In this document: positions 1 to 9,042 of the stretch, in pieces | Layout of the letters: each line of letters starts with the position of its first letter | Position numbering within the stretch: position 1 is the first letter of the stretch | DNA from: Planctomycetota bacterium | GTDB lineage: Bacteria; Planctomycetota; UBA8742; UBA2392 | Direction of reading: 5' to 3' | NCBI GenBank assembly: GCA_020638635.1 | Contig: JACKIE010000001.1 | Span: 372,001-436,000, forward strand | Length of the DNA: 64,000 nt | The notes under the pieces: model-generated | Told to the model about the DNA's origin: nothing | Database searches by the model: none | Seen by the model: only the letters and a program-made list of their open reading frames with translations | Program-made: the position numbers and the translations under genes

Positions 1-959
1 TCCTGCAACCCAGACTGCTGATCCTCGTCGAGCTGGAGCTGTGGCCTAACTGGCTGATGCACGCGCGGCGCGCCGGTGTGCCGGTGCTGCTGGCCAACGG
101 CCGCATCAGCGAAAAGAGCTTCGCTAACTACCGTCGCTTCAAGTGGCTGCTGCAGCCGGCCTACGAGGCCATCAGTGTTTGGGCGATGCAGGACGAGACC
201 TATGCCGACAGGGCGAAAGAGCTGTCCGGTGTCCCGGGTCCCGCGTCCCGGGTCGAGAGCAACGACACGGGACTCGGGACACTGGACGCGGGCCACGTGA
301 TGGTAGCCGGCAACTTAAAGTACGACTCGCTGAAGGGTGAGCCGGACGCAGAGAAGGCCGCGTTGTTCCGCACCTTGTTCAGCCTGGATGATCGGCCGGT
401 GCTGGTCTGCGGCAGCACCCACCCCGGCGAGCACGAGATTCTCGTGGAAATGCTGCCGCGCCTGGACTGCCGCTGTGTATTGGTGCCGCGCCACCCCGAG
501 CGTTACGAGTCCGTATGTGAGTTGCTGAGTAAGGCCGGCATCCGCTGGGTCAACCGCAGCGCGCTCACACCCGAGAATCCCGCGCCCGCCGACGCCGTGA
601 TCCTGCTGGATACCATGGGCGAGTTGGCGGCCGTGTACGCCGTGGCGGAAGTAGTGTTCATCGGCGGCTCGCTGATTCCGCACGGCGGCCAGAACATGGC
701 GGAGCCGGTGGCGCTGGGCAAGGCGACGCTGTTCGGCCCGCACACGCACAACTTCAGGGCCACCGTGCGCGAGCTGAAGGAGATCGGCGGCGCGATTGAA
801 GTTCAGGATGGCGCGGGGCTGGAGCGCGAGATCAAATCCCTGCTGCAAGACCCGGCCCGGCGCGAGAAGATCGGCAAGGCCGGCCAGGCCCGGCTGCTGG
901 CTTCAAGAGGCGCGCTGCAACGTTACCTGGAACTGATCGAGAAACTACTGCATGAATAA
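1..959 (+). CDS. waaA: 3-deoxy-D-manno-octulosonic acid (Kdo) transferase, 5' end missing
   Basis: The gene enters from the left edge and its first complete codon is at base 3. WaaA transfers Kdo from CMP-Kdo to lipid A precursor at the inner face of the inner membrane. The start of the visible part reads LVELELWPNW, the family's E-x-ELWPN segment, followed by GVPVLLANGRISEKS. The C-terminal glycosyltransferase fold shows GSTHPGEHE, VPRHPERYE, and FIGGSLIPHGGQNMAEPVALGKA, the sugar-nucleotide-binding region of GT-B enzymes. About 318 residues are present, so roughly the first 100 are outside the window. The stop overlaps the next start by 8 bases, which suggests co-translation. Its presence implies an LPS-type outer membrane. 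Confidence 0.93.
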   Translation, partial: LQPRLLILVELELWPNWLMHARRAGVPVLLANGRISEKSFANYRRFKWLLQPAYEAISVWAMQDETYADRAKELSGVPGPASRVESNDTGLGTLDAGHVMVAGNLKYDSLKGEPDAEKAALFRTLFSLDDRPVLVCGSTHPGEHEILVEMLPRLDCRCVLVPRHPERYESVCELLSKAGIRWVNRSALTPENPAPADAVILLDTMGELAAVYAVAEVVFIGGSLIPHGGQNMAEPVALGKATLFGPHTHNFRATVRELKEIGGAIEVQDGAGLEREIKSLLQDPARREKIGKAGQARLLASRGALQRYLELIEKLLHE

Positions 960-1284
960 CAAGCTCGTGAAACTGCCAGCGGCAAGACCGGAGCCAACGC
1001 CGGGAGATCTGGCGAAGGTCAAGTCTGCACTCGACGCGAAAGCAGCGAAGTTCAACCTTTTCGCAATCGTGTGCATCCTGGCAGGTGTTGGACTGTCGGT
1101 TGCCATCACCCTCATCTTCTGGGCCACGCAGGGCAGCATCGTGATCTGGGCGCTGCCGGCCTTGTTGGTTGGCGGCGGAGGCGGTGTCGGCATGCTGCAG
1201 GTGAAGTGGAGCGCCCAGCAACAGATTGAGAAGATCGACCTCACGTTGCGCAAGCTGGCCCGCCAGGAAAAGGGATTGCCCTAG
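952..1284 (+). CDS. small two-helix membrane protein, unknown function
   Basis: A 110-residue protein that I do not recognise. Residues about 1-35 are hydrophilic and basic, followed by two hydrophobic segments at about 36-57 and 62-82 separated by a short turn. The second contains a glycine run (LLVGGGGGVGMLQV). The last 25 residues look like an amphipathic helix rich in Lys and Arg. The start lies inside the end of waaA and the stop overlaps the next GTG start by one base, so the three genes form a translationally coupled operon. Function is not inferable beyond an inner-membrane location. Confidence 0.7.
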   Translation: MNNKLVKLPAARPEPTPGDLAKVKSALDAKAAKFNLFAIVCILAGVGLSVAITLIFWATQGSIVIWALPALLVGGGGGVGMLQVKWSAQQQIEKIDLTLRKLARQEKGLP

Positions 1285-1613
1285 TGAACGAACTGACCGC
1301 CGAACAGTGGCAGGAACTGGCCGACCAGCTGCAGGCCGAGCTGGCCGAGGCTGAGCGGCGCGAAAAAGGCGCCACCGGCCGCGCGGGCAAGCTGATTCTC
1401 GTCGCGTTGCTGCTGTTCAGCGTGGCGGGGGCGCTGCAATTCCTGCTCGACGATCCGGCGCTGGCGAAGCTGGTGGCGATGGCGCCGCTAGTGCTGATGC
1501 TGGTCTGCATCGCCCTGGTGATCCGGTTCCGGCGCGTGGCGGGTTTCGCCCGCGGCGACATGGACCGAATCCGCAACGACATCCGCCAGTGGAAGAAAAG
1601 GAAACCGGCGTGA
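1284..1613 (+). CDS. small membrane protein with N-terminal coiled coil
   Basis: A 109-residue protein starting at GTG 1284, which overlaps the previous TAG by one base. The first 33 residues are Glu/Gln/Ala-rich (ELADQLQAELAEAERREKG) and should form a helix or coiled coil. Two membrane segments follow at about 37-53 and 61-78, then a basic tail. Layout and size resemble the preceding gene, so the pair may act together at the inner membrane. No family is recognised. It is a separate gene because base phase and codon use match its neighbours. Confidence 0.65.
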   Translation: MNELTAEQWQELADQLQAELAEAERREKGATGRAGKLILVALLLFSVAGALQFLLDDPALAKLVAMAPLVLMLVCIALVIRFRRVAGFARGDMDRIRNDIRQWKKRKPA

Positions 1614-1664
1614 TCGCAGGTTGCTTCCGGTCAGGTCCACTCCTAGCTTGGTCGCGGTAACTCC

Positions 1665-3788
1665 ATGATCCGCTACGCCGCTACCATTTTCATCAGCGCG
1701 TTCCTGCTGTTCCAGGTGCAGCCGCTGATCAGCCGCTACATCCTGCCCTGGTTCGGCGGCACGCCGGGGGTGTGGTCCGTGGCGCTGCTCTTCTTCCAGG
1801 GCGCTCTGCTGGCAGGCTACGCATACGCGCACTTCAGCTTGCGACTGAATCCGAAAGTGCAGCTCGGCGTGCACCTGGTGCTGCTGGCCGTGTGCCTGCT
1901 TACACTTCCGATCATCCCGCCCGATAGTCTGAAACCGGAAGGCACCGAGCCGCCGACGCTGTTGATCCTGGCCCTGCTGGGCGCAAGTGTCGGCCTGCCC
2001 TATTTCGCGCTGTCCTCAACGGGGCCGCTGGTGCAGGCCTGGTTCACCCGCAGCTTCCCGAAGCGTTCACCCTACGCGCTGTACGCGCTCTCGAATGTCG
2101 GGTCGCTGATGGCGCTTGTCAGCTACCCGTTCGTGATCGAGCCGATCTGGGGCCGCGAGGCCCAGGCATGGAACTGGTCGTACCTTTTCATCGCATTTGC
2201 CCTGCTGAGCGGCATCTCAGCCGTCAGCGCGTTTCGCAGAACCGGCGCCCCCCTTGAGCCAACTCCGGAGCCGGAAACGCCAAGCACGGCGGAATCTCAG
2301 CCGTCGGCCGAGCGCCGCAACCATACGCTGCTCTGGATCGCATTTGCCGGCGCGGGCACCACGCTGCTCATGGCCTACACCAACCAGCTCTGCCTCGACG
2401 TCGCGAGCGTGCCGTTCCTGTGGGTGCTGCCGCTCAGCCTCTACCTTCTCTCGTTCATCTTCACGTTCGCGGGCGAACGCTGGTACCCGCGCTCGCTGTT
2501 CATGCTGTTGCTGCCCGCAGCGGCCGCCAGCACGCTGCTGGCCCAGTTGTTCACCCACGACCTGCCTCTGTGGGGAAGCGTGGTGATCCTGATGGCCGGC
2601 CTGTTCGTATTTTGCATGGTCTGCCACGGCGAAGCATTCCGCCTTCGTCCACCGGCGGCGCAACTGACCCGGTTCTATCTTTCCATCTCCCTGGGCGGCG
2701 TCCTTGGCGGCGCTTTCGTGGCGCTGGTAGCTCCGGCGATATTCTCCCTGTATCTCGAGTTGCCTGCCGGCATGCTGGCAACCTATGCGTTGCTGCTGGT
2801 GGGGCTGTCGCGAGACCCGAAGTCGCGACTGCATGGCGGGCAGCCGCGCTGGGTCTGGACGGTGCTACTGCTGATCGCCGTGGGGCTCGTGTTCTCGCTC
2901 AGCTACGGCGCATGGCGCGCGATGGATGAGACGATCATCGCCAGCCGCAATTTCTACGGCGTGCTGCGGGTCAAAGAGCCGCCCGAGGAAACACAGGCCG
3001 CGTGGACGCGCGAAATGATTTCAGGCAGCACGGTACACGGACTGCAGTTCATGGCTCCTGACCTGCAACGCGTGCCTACCACGTACTTCAGCCTGCATTC
3101 GGGTGTTGGACTGGTTTTGACCAGCTACCCGGACCAGCGCAACATGCGCGTGGGCGTGGTCGGCCTCGGGGCCGGAACGCTTGCCGCATACGCCAAGCCG
3201 GGCGACAGCTACCGCTTCTATGAGATCAACGAACGCGACCTTGAACTCGCGCACGAGTACTTCAAGTTCCTCGAGAACTGCCGGGGAGAAGTCCAGGTGG
3301 TGCTTGGCGACGCGCGCCTGCAACTGGAGCGCGAAGAACCACAACAATTCGACGTGCTGGTGCTGGATGCCTTCAGCAGCGACTCGATTCCCGTCCACTT
3401 GCTGACGCTGGAAGCGTTCAAGGTTTACGCCCGCCACCTCAAACCGGGCGGTGTGATCTGTGTGCACGTCACGAATCGCCACCTGAACCTGCACCCCGTG
3501 GTGGCACGCGTGGCCAACGAGCTGGGGGTCGGGCACATCGGCTGGATGTCGGGAGAAAACGCGCACTCCGCGTCCGCCTTCGCCGAGTGGATCATCCTCA
3601 CAAACAACCAAGACGCTCAGGTCGCCTTCGAGCTGCGAGCCAAGGCCCTCGTGCAGCATGAGACTGCGGCCGGTGTGATCGACAGCTACCTGCCGGTTCT
3701 CGGACAGACGCTTGAGTACGGCGGGCGCGAGCGGGAGTTTCCGCTCTGGACCGATGACTATTCGAATTTGTTCCAGATCTTGAAGTGA
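1665..3788 (+). CDS. fused MFS-type membrane domain / spermidine synthase-like protein
   Basis: A 707-residue fusion. Residues 1 to about 430 hold ten or more hydrophobic helices with short loops, and a polar linker at about 190-215 rich in Pro and Glu. The C-terminal 250 residues form a class I methyltransferase/aminopropyltransferase fold: VVGLGAGTLAAY (about 498-509) is the nucleotide-binding loop, FYEINERD follows strand 2, GDARLQLE is the next motif, and VLDAFSSDSIPVHLLT (about 566) is the active-site segment of the spermidine synthase family. Fused MFS/spermidine synthase proteins are common in environmental bacteria, but substrates are unproven, so true polyamine synthesis should not be assumed. 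The stop directly abuts the stop of nadB on the other strand, with no spacer. Confidence 0.85.
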   Translation: MIRYAATIFISAFLLFQVQPLISRYILPWFGGTPGVWSVALLFFQGALLAGYAYAHFSLRLNPKVQLGVHLVLLAVCLLTLPIIPPDSLKPEGTEPPTLLILALLGASVGLPYFALSSTGPLVQAWFTRSFPKRSPYALYALSNVGSLMALVSYPFVIEPIWGREAQAWNWSYLFIAFALLSGISAVSAFRRTGAPLEPTPEPETPSTAESQPSAERRNHTLLWIAFAGAGTTLLMAYTNQLCLDVASVPFLWVLPLSLYLLSFIFTFAGERWYPRSLFMLLLPAAAASTLLAQLFTHDLPLWGSVVILMAGLFVFCMVCHGEAFRLRPPAAQLTRFYLSISLGGVLGGAFVALVAPAIFSLYLELPAGMLATYALLLVGLSRDPKSRLHGGQPRWVWTVLLLIAVGLVFSLSYGAWRAMDETIIASRNFYGVLRVKEPPEETQAAWTREMISGSTVHGLQFMAPDLQRVPTTYFSLHSGVGLVLTSYPDQRNMRVGVVGLGAGTLAAYAKPGDSYRFYEINERDLELAHEYFKFLENCRGEVQVVLGDARLQLEREEPQQFDVLVLDAFSSDSIPVHLLTLEAFKVYARHLKPGGVICVHVTNRHLNLHPVVARVANELGVGHIGWMSGENAHSASAFAEWIILTNNQDAQVAFELRAKALVQHETAAGVIDSYLPVLGQTLEYGGREREFPLWTDDYSNLFQILK

Positions 3789-5390
3789 TCAGCCCAGCTC
3801 GACTTCGCCGCCGTTGCTGAAGTGGCTGTGCTTACCGGCGAGCGCCGGGTCGTGCTCCGGGTAGTCGCGCCGGTAATGCACGCCGCGGCTCTCCTTGCGC
3901 GCCAGCGCCGAGCGCGTCATCGCAAGCGCCACCTCAAGCATATTCTCGAGCTGCCATTCGCTGGGAAAGCGGCGCTCCTGCTCCGCGGCCATGCGCGACC
4001 AGCCGTTCAGCTGGCGCTTGAACTCCTGCATGCCGCGCTCGTCGCGCTCGACGCCCATGTAGCGCCACATGGCGCCTTTCACCGAGGCCGTGAGGTCCGG
4101 CACGTCGATGCGCCGCGTGCTGCGGATCGGGCGTTCAAACGTGATGCGCGGCGGCTTGCCCACAAACTCGCCGCGCGAGGCCGCCAGCTTGCCGGCCGCC
4201 TCGCCGCACACCAGGCCTTCCAGCAGGCTGTTGCTGGCCAGCCGGTTCGCGCCGTGCAGCCCGGTGCTGGAGACTTCGCCGACCGCCAGCAGCCCGTCGA
4301 TACTGGTGGTCCCGTCCAGCTTCGCCTGCACGCCGCCGATCATGTAGTGCGGCCCCGGCCGGATCGGGACCCATGACCTGCCCGGGTCGATGCCCGCGTC
4401 GTCGCAGGCCTGGGCGAAGCCGGGGAACTTGTGCCGAAGCTCGGCCTGGTCCAGGTGCGTTACGTCAAGGAACGCGGCCGGGTCGCCGGTGCGATGCATC
4501 TCCTGGTTGATGGCGCGGCTGACCACGTCTCGCGGCGCGAGCTCGGCCAGTTCGTGCCGGCCCACCATGAAGCGCTCGCCCATGGAGTTGCGCAGGTAGG
4601 CGCCGTGGCCGCGCAGGGCCTCGGTGATCAGGCGGCGGTCAAGACCCGCGACATACAGCAGCGTGGGATGGAACTGCACCATCTCCATGTCGCGCATCAG
4701 CGCGCCGGCACGCAGGGCCATGGCGTGGCCGTCGGCCGTGGCGACGGGCGGGTTGCTGGATTCGCGGTAAAGCTGCCCTGCGCCGCCGCTGGCCAGGATG
4801 GTGGTGCGCGCCCACACCACGTGGGGCTCGTTGTGGCGCATCATGATCGCGCCGAGGCAGGATCCTTCGTGCGTCAGCAGATCTAGCACGAACGTGTTCT
4901 TGTAGGCGCGCAGGCCCGTGGTCTTCAGGCCCTCCGCCAGCAGCGCGCGGCTGACTTCTGCGCCCGTGGCGTCGCCGCCCGCGTGCACGATGCGGTGGCC
5001 GGAGTGGCCGCCCTCGCGGCCAAGGTCAAGGCCTCCGTCGGCGCGGTCGAACTTCGCGCCGCAGCTTTCCAGGAACGCGATGCCGCGCGGCCCGCCCTCC
5101 ACGATCGCGCGCACGGCCGCTTCTTCGCACAGCCCGTCGCCCGCGACCAGGGTGTCCTGCACGTGGGCTTCAAAGCTGTCGTCGGGCGCGACCACGGCCG
5201 CGATGCCGCCCTTGGCCCAGTTGGTGTTGGATTCCTCGAGGCCGGACTTGTTGACCATCAGCGTGGCCGCGCCGCCCCGCGCGGCGGTGATGGCGGCCGT
5301 CACGCCCGCAACGCCGGTGCCGATCACCAGCACGTCCACGGTTTCGTGGCTGATATACTTGGTGTCGAAGCTGACAAGGTAGCGGTCCAT
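3789..5390 (-). CDS. nadB: L-aspartate oxidase
   Basis: A 533-residue flavoprotein. NadB oxidises L-aspartate to iminoaspartate, the first step of de novo NAD synthesis in the cytoplasm. The N-terminal FAD-binding motif is VLVIGTGVAGVTAAI (about residues 20-34), followed by NKSGLEESNTNWAKGGIAAV, typical of the fumarate reductase/NadB flavoprotein family. Further family segments are GGHSGHRIVHAGGDATG, VQFHPTLLY, LITEALRGHGAYL and GLHGANRLASNSLLEGLV. The length matches the family norm of 520-540. The helical C-terminal domain is complete. The partners nadA and nadC are not in the window. The gene is convergent with the MFS fusion with no intergenic base. Confidence 0.95.
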   Translation of the reverse strand: MDRYLVSFDTKYISHETVDVLVIGTGVAGVTAAITAARGGAATLMVNKSGLEESNTNWAKGGIAAVVAPDDSFEAHVQDTLVAGDGLCEEAAVRAIVEGGPRGIAFLESCGAKFDRADGGLDLGREGGHSGHRIVHAGGDATGAEVSRALLAEGLKTTGLRAYKNTFVLDLLTHEGSCLGAIMMRHNEPHVVWARTTILASGGAGQLYRESSNPPVATADGHAMALRAGALMRDMEMVQFHPTLLYVAGLDRRLITEALRGHGAYLRNSMGERFMVGRHELAELAPRDVVSRAINQEMHRTGDPAAFLDVTHLDQAELRHKFPGFAQACDDAGIDPGRSWVPIRPGPHYMIGGVQAKLDGTTSIDGLLAVGEVSSTGLHGANRLASNSLLEGLVCGEAAGKLAASRGEFVGKPPRITFERPIRSTRRIDVPDLTASVKGAMWRYMGVERDERGMQEFKRQLNGWSRMAAEQERRFPSEWQLENMLEVALAMTRSALARKESRGVHYRRDYPEHDPALAGKHSHFSNGGEVELG

Positions 5391-5393
5391 AGC

Positions 5394-5452
5394 AGCTATT
5401 GGCTATTGGCCGTTGGCTTTTGGCTAGAGCTAACAGCCAATAGCCAACAGCT
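5394..5452. repeat. imperfect inverted repeat, stem-loop between serS and nadB
   Basis: Two 25-base arms (5394-5418 and 5428-5452) are inverted copies agreeing at 22 of 25 positions, separated by 9 bases. The motif is built from alternating TTGGC/GCCAA triplets (core GGCTATTGGC and GCCAATAGCC). It lies between the serS stop and the nadB start on the minus strand. It could end serS transcription, but no T-run follows on the minus strand, so it may equally be a dispersed palindromic element. Confidence 0.7.
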
Positions 5453-5459
5453 GTCAGCC

Positions 5460-6785
5460 CTACAACTCACTCGCGCCGTAATAGGGCTGCAGGGCCGGGG
5501 GAATGGCGATGCTGCCGTCGGCGCGCTGGTTGTTCTCCAGAATTGCGATCATGGTGCGCGGACAGGCCAGGCCGCTGCCGTTCAGCGTGTGGGCGAGGCG
5601 TGTGCCGACTTCCTTGCCCTTCACCCTGATCTTCGCGCGGCGCGCCTGGAAGTCCGTGAAATTGCTGCAGCTGCTGACTTCCAGCCACTTGCCCACGCCG
5701 GGCGCCCAGGCCTCCAGGTCATAGCAACGGGCAGCGCCGAAGCCCATGTCGCCGGTGCACAGCTCGAGGCGGCGGTACGGGATGTTCAGCTTCTCCAGCA
5801 CCGTCTCGGCGCAGCGCGTCAGCGTCTCGTGCTCCTGCTCCGACTGCTCCGGCGTGGTCACCACCATCAGCTCGACCTTGCTGAACTGGTGCACGCGCAG
5901 GATGCCGCGTGTGTCTTTGCCCGCGGCGCCGGCCTCGCGCCGGAAGCAGGGCGTGAAGGCGCAGTAACGGATCGGCGCATGCTCATCGGCGATGATTTCG
6001 CCGGCGTGCACGCTGGTGAGCGGCACCTCGGCCGTCGGGATCAGGTACAGGTCGTCGCGTTCGTCGGCGCGGTACAGCTCTTCATAGAACTTGGGCAGCT
6101 GGCTGCTGTTGCGCAGGGTTTCGCCGCGCACCATGAAGGGCGTCCAGCACTCGGTGTAGCCGTGCTCGGCCGTGTGCAGCTCGAGGAAGAAGTTGATCAG
6201 CGCGCGCTCGAGCCTCGCGATCTTGCCGCGGAAGAAGGGGAAGCCGCTGCCGGAGATGCGCCCGCCGATCTCGAGATCAAGGCCGCGGTCGGCCACCAGG
6301 TCCCAGTGCGGCTTGGGCGTGAAGTCGAACTCGGGCTTGGTCCCCCACTCCTTGCGCACGACGTTCTGCTCTTCGGTCTTACCGACCGGCGTGTGGGAGC
6401 TGGGCAGATTGGGCAGGTGCAACAGCACGCCTTCGATCAGGTTCAGTACCGCGTGGGCCTCGGCGTCGATGGCGTCCTTGGCCTCGCCCAGCTTGCGCAG
6501 CTTTTCCTTGGCGTCTTCGGGGCTGGCGGGGGTTTCGCCCAGCAGCTCGATCAGCTCTTTGGGCGCGGGCAGTTCCGGGTTCTTCTTACGGCCGCCCATC
6601 CACGGCCCGAAGGCCTTGTTTGCCTTGTTCAGCGCGGCTTGGCGGTTTTCGGCCTGGGCGTTCTTGCCGCGCCAGGTGGCGTCGAGCTCGAGCACCTTGT
6701 CGATGGCGTCAACGTCAGCGTTGCGGTTGCGCAGGCCGGTCTTGACGGCCTCGGGGTTGTCGCGGATCAGCTTGATGTCGAGCAT
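5460..6785 (-). CDS. serS: seryl-tRNA synthetase
   Basis: A 441-residue class II aminoacyl-tRNA synthetase that charges tRNA-Ser. The N-terminal 110 residues form the two-helix coiled-coil arm (MLDIKLIRDNPEAVKTGL, then Lys/Glu-rich helices). The catalytic core shows motif 2 (YCAFTPCFRREAGAAGKDTRGILRVHQF, split here by function: FRREAG and the RVHQF segment) and motif 3 with GSGLACPRTMIAILE near the C terminus. TAEVPLTS is the expected segment preceding motif 2. The length is normal for bacteria (about 425-440). The arm contains a slightly unusual insertion (KAFGPWMGGRKKNPELPAPKE). The gene probably forms a transcription unit with nadB downstream, 69 bases away. Confidence 0.97.
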   Translation of the reverse strand: MLDIKLIRDNPEAVKTGLRNRNADVDAIDKVLELDATWRGKNAQAENRQAALNKANKAFGPWMGGRKKNPELPAPKELIELLGETPASPEDAKEKLRKLGEAKDAIDAEAHAVLNLIEGVLLHLPNLPSSHTPVGKTEEQNVVRKEWGTKPEFDFTPKPHWDLVADRGLDLEIGGRISGSGFPFFRGKIARLERALINFFLELHTAEHGYTECWTPFMVRGETLRNSSQLPKFYEELYRADERDDLYLIPTAEVPLTSVHAGEIIADEHAPIRYCAFTPCFRREAGAAGKDTRGILRVHQFSKVELMVVTTPEQSEQEHETLTRCAETVLEKLNIPYRRLELCTGDMGFGAARCYDLEAWAPGVGKWLEVSSCSNFTDFQARRAKIRVKGKEVGTRLAHTLNGSGLACPRTMIAILENNQRADGSIAIPPALQPYYGASEL

Positions 6786-6858
6786 TTTGGCCTCATCAGC
6801 AAACGCTTGCAGGTTGCGGATTGTTTAGCGCGACGCGCTGTTTTCGCAAAGACGGGTG

Positions 6859-7038
6859 GGCCACAAAAACACGAAAACACAAAAGGAACTGCTACACGAA
6901 AACTGCTTGGCTCTGGACGGCCGCAAACGGCTGCTAACCACGAAGAACCACCAAGGGCCACGAAGTTAGCGGTTGCACCGTTCCCATCTTCCGCATGTTT
7001 TGTGGCGGTTTCTCTTGTGTTTTCGTGTTCTTGTGGCC
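6859..7038. repeat. CACGAAG-type dispersed repeat with long inverted arms
   Basis: Outer arms 6859-6882 and 7015-7038 are 24-base inverted copies with one mismatch (core ACACGAAAACACAA). Nested inside is a tandem stretch at 6935-6970 built from the unit ACCACGAAG, itself bordered by GCTAAC and GTTAGC. Related CACGAAG stretches occur at 22681, 34091-34199 and 37747. This accounts for most of the 268-base gap between serS and the amidohydrolase. Confidence 0.75.
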
Positions 7039-7053
7039 AACCCGCAGTTCGGC

Positions 7054-8352
7054 CTAGATTGCCCGAGCGATCAGGTTGCCGCGGCTGAAAGATGCGATCA
7101 GCGGCACTTCGTTTTCGAGCATGGCTTGCAGCAGGCTATCGCGCGTGTTGCCCGCACCACTCGGCAGGCCCCAGATCGCCAGGTCGGCGGCGTCGTGCTC
7201 GATGCCCAAGGCACGACGGCCGTTGACTGTAGTAGCCTTGAACAGTTCGCTGACCTCGGACTCGGGGTGCAGGGCGGCCTGGCGGATTTCGCCCAGCATG
7301 TCGAGGCCGTCGTTGCTGGCGAGGCTGTCCGTGCCGAGCAGCAGGTTGACGCCTGCCTGGCGCATCTGCGCCAGGGGCCACTGCGCATGGTTGAAGTACG
7401 CGTGGCTGCGCGGGCACCAGCACACGGAGGGTTTGCTCGCGGCCAGCAGCTCGAAATCGGCTTCACGGGCGTAGTTGCAGTGCACCAGCACAAGGCGATG
7501 GTTGTCGGCGCCCAGCCACGGCATCAGCCAGTCGCCCAGCAGCATCGCCAGCGGCGTGACGCCAAAGCCCTTGAAACTTGACAGGTCAATACCAAGCTTC
7601 GACAGCAGCTCGCGCAGGGGACCGTTGCCGTCGCGGATGAACTGTTCTTCCTCGAGGGACTCCGCCACGTGGTTGGTGCACACGCGCCCTTCGCCGAAGG
7701 CGCGCCCGAAGGCGTGCTGGTACAGCTCAAGGCTGGTGCTGTAGGGCGCGTGGGGCGAGAAGCCGTAGTCAACACCTGCCAGCGCGGCCGGCGCGGCTGC
7801 ATCACCCGCATCTTTTCCCAGGCGCTCGGCGTCGAGTTCAAACCGCGCGCGCACGATTTCGTCGGCGCGGGCCATGGCCTTTTCTGCTTCGTCGCCCGAC
7901 CAGCCCAGCACCTCAAGGGCGACCACGCCGCCCAGGCCGTGTTTTGCGAGGTGCTTTGCGGAGTCGCCGCCCACACTGATGTCCAGAATGCTGGTGGTTC
8001 CGCCCGCGACCGACATGCGGCAGGCGTCGTCAATGCCGGCCTCAACCATAGCCTGGGGCAGCATGCGCCCGGCGATTACGGCCGGCACCCACTCGGGAAA
8101 CGTCAGGCCGCGAGGCACCTGGCCGTGCAAGTGGGAAAGGTCCAGGTGGGCATGGGAGTTGACGAAGCCGGGCAGGCACACGGCGTTGTCGAGGTCAAGC
8201 ACGTGTTCGGCCAGGCCGGAAAGGCCGCCGCTGACCTCGCCGCCCACAATGATCTCAACCACCCGCGAGCCCGAAATCAGCAGGATCACATCGCGCTGAA
8301 GTTCAAAGGTAGCAGGGTCAACAAAGTGGCTAACACGAACGGCGTAGTCCAT
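7054..8352 (-). CDS. amidohydrolase (MtaD / aminofutalosine deaminase-like)
   Basis: A 432-residue cytoplasmic metal-dependent hydrolase of the cytosine deaminase/chlorohydrolase branch. Metal ligands are visible: HAHLDLSHLHG (about residue 68, the HxH of strand 1), CTNHVAES with the later His, LVHCNY, and GTDSLASND with the metal-binding Asp. The GTDSLASND segment is typical of 5-methylthioadenosine/S-adenosylhomocysteine and aminofutalosine deaminases. Substrate cannot be fixed from sequence. A role in futalosine-pathway menaquinone synthesis is one option, but no mqn gene is seen nearby. The N-terminal beta sandwich (DYAVRVSHFVDPATFE) begins at the ATG chosen. The gene is divergent from nothing, because the ankyrin gene upstream runs the same way. 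Confidence 0.82.
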   Translation of the reverse strand: MDYAVRVSHFVDPATFELQRDVILLISGSRVVEIIVGGEVSGGLSGLAEHVLDLDNAVCLPGFVNSHAHLDLSHLHGQVPRGLTFPEWVPAVIAGRMLPQAMVEAGIDDACRMSVAGGTTSILDISVGGDSAKHLAKHGLGGVVALEVLGWSGDEAEKAMARADEIVRARFELDAERLGKDAGDAAAPAALAGVDYGFSPHAPYSTSLELYQHAFGRAFGEGRVCTNHVAESLEEEQFIRDGNGPLRELLSKLGIDLSSFKGFGVTPLAMLLGDWLMPWLGADNHRLVLVHCNYAREADFELLAASKPSVCWCPRSHAYFNHAQWPLAQMRQAGVNLLLGTDSLASNDGLDMLGEIRQAALHPESEVSELFKATTVNGRRALGIEHDAADLAIWGLPSGAGNTRDSLLQAMLENEVPLIASFSRGNLIARAI

Positions 8353-8372
8353 GGCTGATGTTTAGCGAAATC

Positions 8373-8398
8373 GAGCGCGACGCGTAAGCTAGCGGCCC
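8373..8398. repeat. left arm of perfect 26-bp inverted repeat flanking the ankyrin gene
   Basis: Bases 8373-8398 are the exact reverse complement of 9043-9068. The core is GCGTAAGCTAGCGG. The arm lies in the 101-base gap between the amidohydrolase start and the ankyrin-gene stop. Confidence 0.9.
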
Positions 8399-8453
8399 TG
8401 CGTCAGTCGCATTGTAGCGCACCTTGCGGTCGTCTCTCGGATGCCACCTATTG

Positions 8454-9011
8454 TTAGTCGAGCTCGGATTTCGCGCCCAGTGATTCCTGATACTGCGCTG
8501 CACCCTCGCCGCTGCGGTACGCGTCCTTTCGCGCAAGATCGAGCGGGCGGACTCCTGTTAGTCTAGCACGTCGGTTGTAGTCAGCCCCTGCTTCAACCAA
8601 TATTCGCAGGATGGCTTCATCGCCCCGAGCGGCAGCTTCGTGGACGGGAGCCCAGCCAGTGTCATCCGTGCTGTTGAGATGATGGTTCCCGCGCTGCCCT
8701 TGGACCGTTCGGCGAGCACCCTCAGCCAGAAGGGTCCGCACTATTGCGTCCAGGCTTTCCCTCACAGCTATCCTCAAAGGCGTGTAGAAGCGCCCGTCCC
8801 GCGCAGCCAGATCGGCTCCTGCTGCAATCAGCATTTTCACCGCAGGCAGATCACTCAACTCTACTGCAATGTGAAGAGCGGTTCTCCCGAGTTCATCTCG
8901 TGCCCTAAGACTCATCCCGGAGGCAACAAGCACTTCCACCGCGCGCTGGTCGCCGGAGTGAATAGCCTCATGAATTGCTAACTTGTTCAGTTTTGCCAAG
9001 TTGTCGCTCAA
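8454..9011 (-). CDS. ankyrin-repeat protein
   Basis: A 185-residue protein made almost wholly of ankyrin repeats: NKLAIHEAIHSGDQRAVEVL, GRTALHIAVELSDLPAVKML, FYTPLRIAVRESLDAIVRTL, GWAPVHEAAARGDEAILRIL and a final capping repeat (GVRPLDLARKD). Ankyrin proteins bind other proteins, and no enzymatic domain or signal peptide is present, so a cytoplasmic location is likely. The start is TTG 9011. An upstream ATG at 9016 (minus strand) runs out of frame into a stop. A TACAAT hexamer lies at 9030-9025. Base composition is a little lower in G+C than the neighbours, and the gene sits exactly between the arms of a perfect inverted repeat, which together suggest acquisition. Confidence 0.88.
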   Translation of the reverse strand: MSDNLAKLNKLAIHEAIHSGDQRAVEVLVASGMSLRARDELGRTALHIAVELSDLPAVKMLIAAGADLAARDGRFYTPLRIAVRESLDAIVRTLLAEGARRTVQGQRGNHHLNSTDDTGWAPVHEAAARGDEAILRILVEAGADYNRRARLTGVRPLDLARKDAYRSGEGAAQYQESLGAKSELD

Positions 9012-9024
9012 GTCATGAGTTCGG

Positions 9025-9030
9025 ATTGTA
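9025..9030 (-). promoter_or_regulatory. -10-like hexamer for the ankyrin gene
   Basis: On the minus strand TACAAT (five of six to TATAAT) lies 13 bases before the TTG start at 9011. No convincing -35 was found. Confidence 0.4.
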
Positions 9031-9042
9031 TCCAGCAGGCGC

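Noticed and set aside
4983..7088. Long open frame (701 codons) on the plus strand opposite nadB and serS
   Set aside because: It is the low-complexity shadow (Ala, Arg, His, Gln-rich) of two well-supported minus-strand genes in high-GC DNA.
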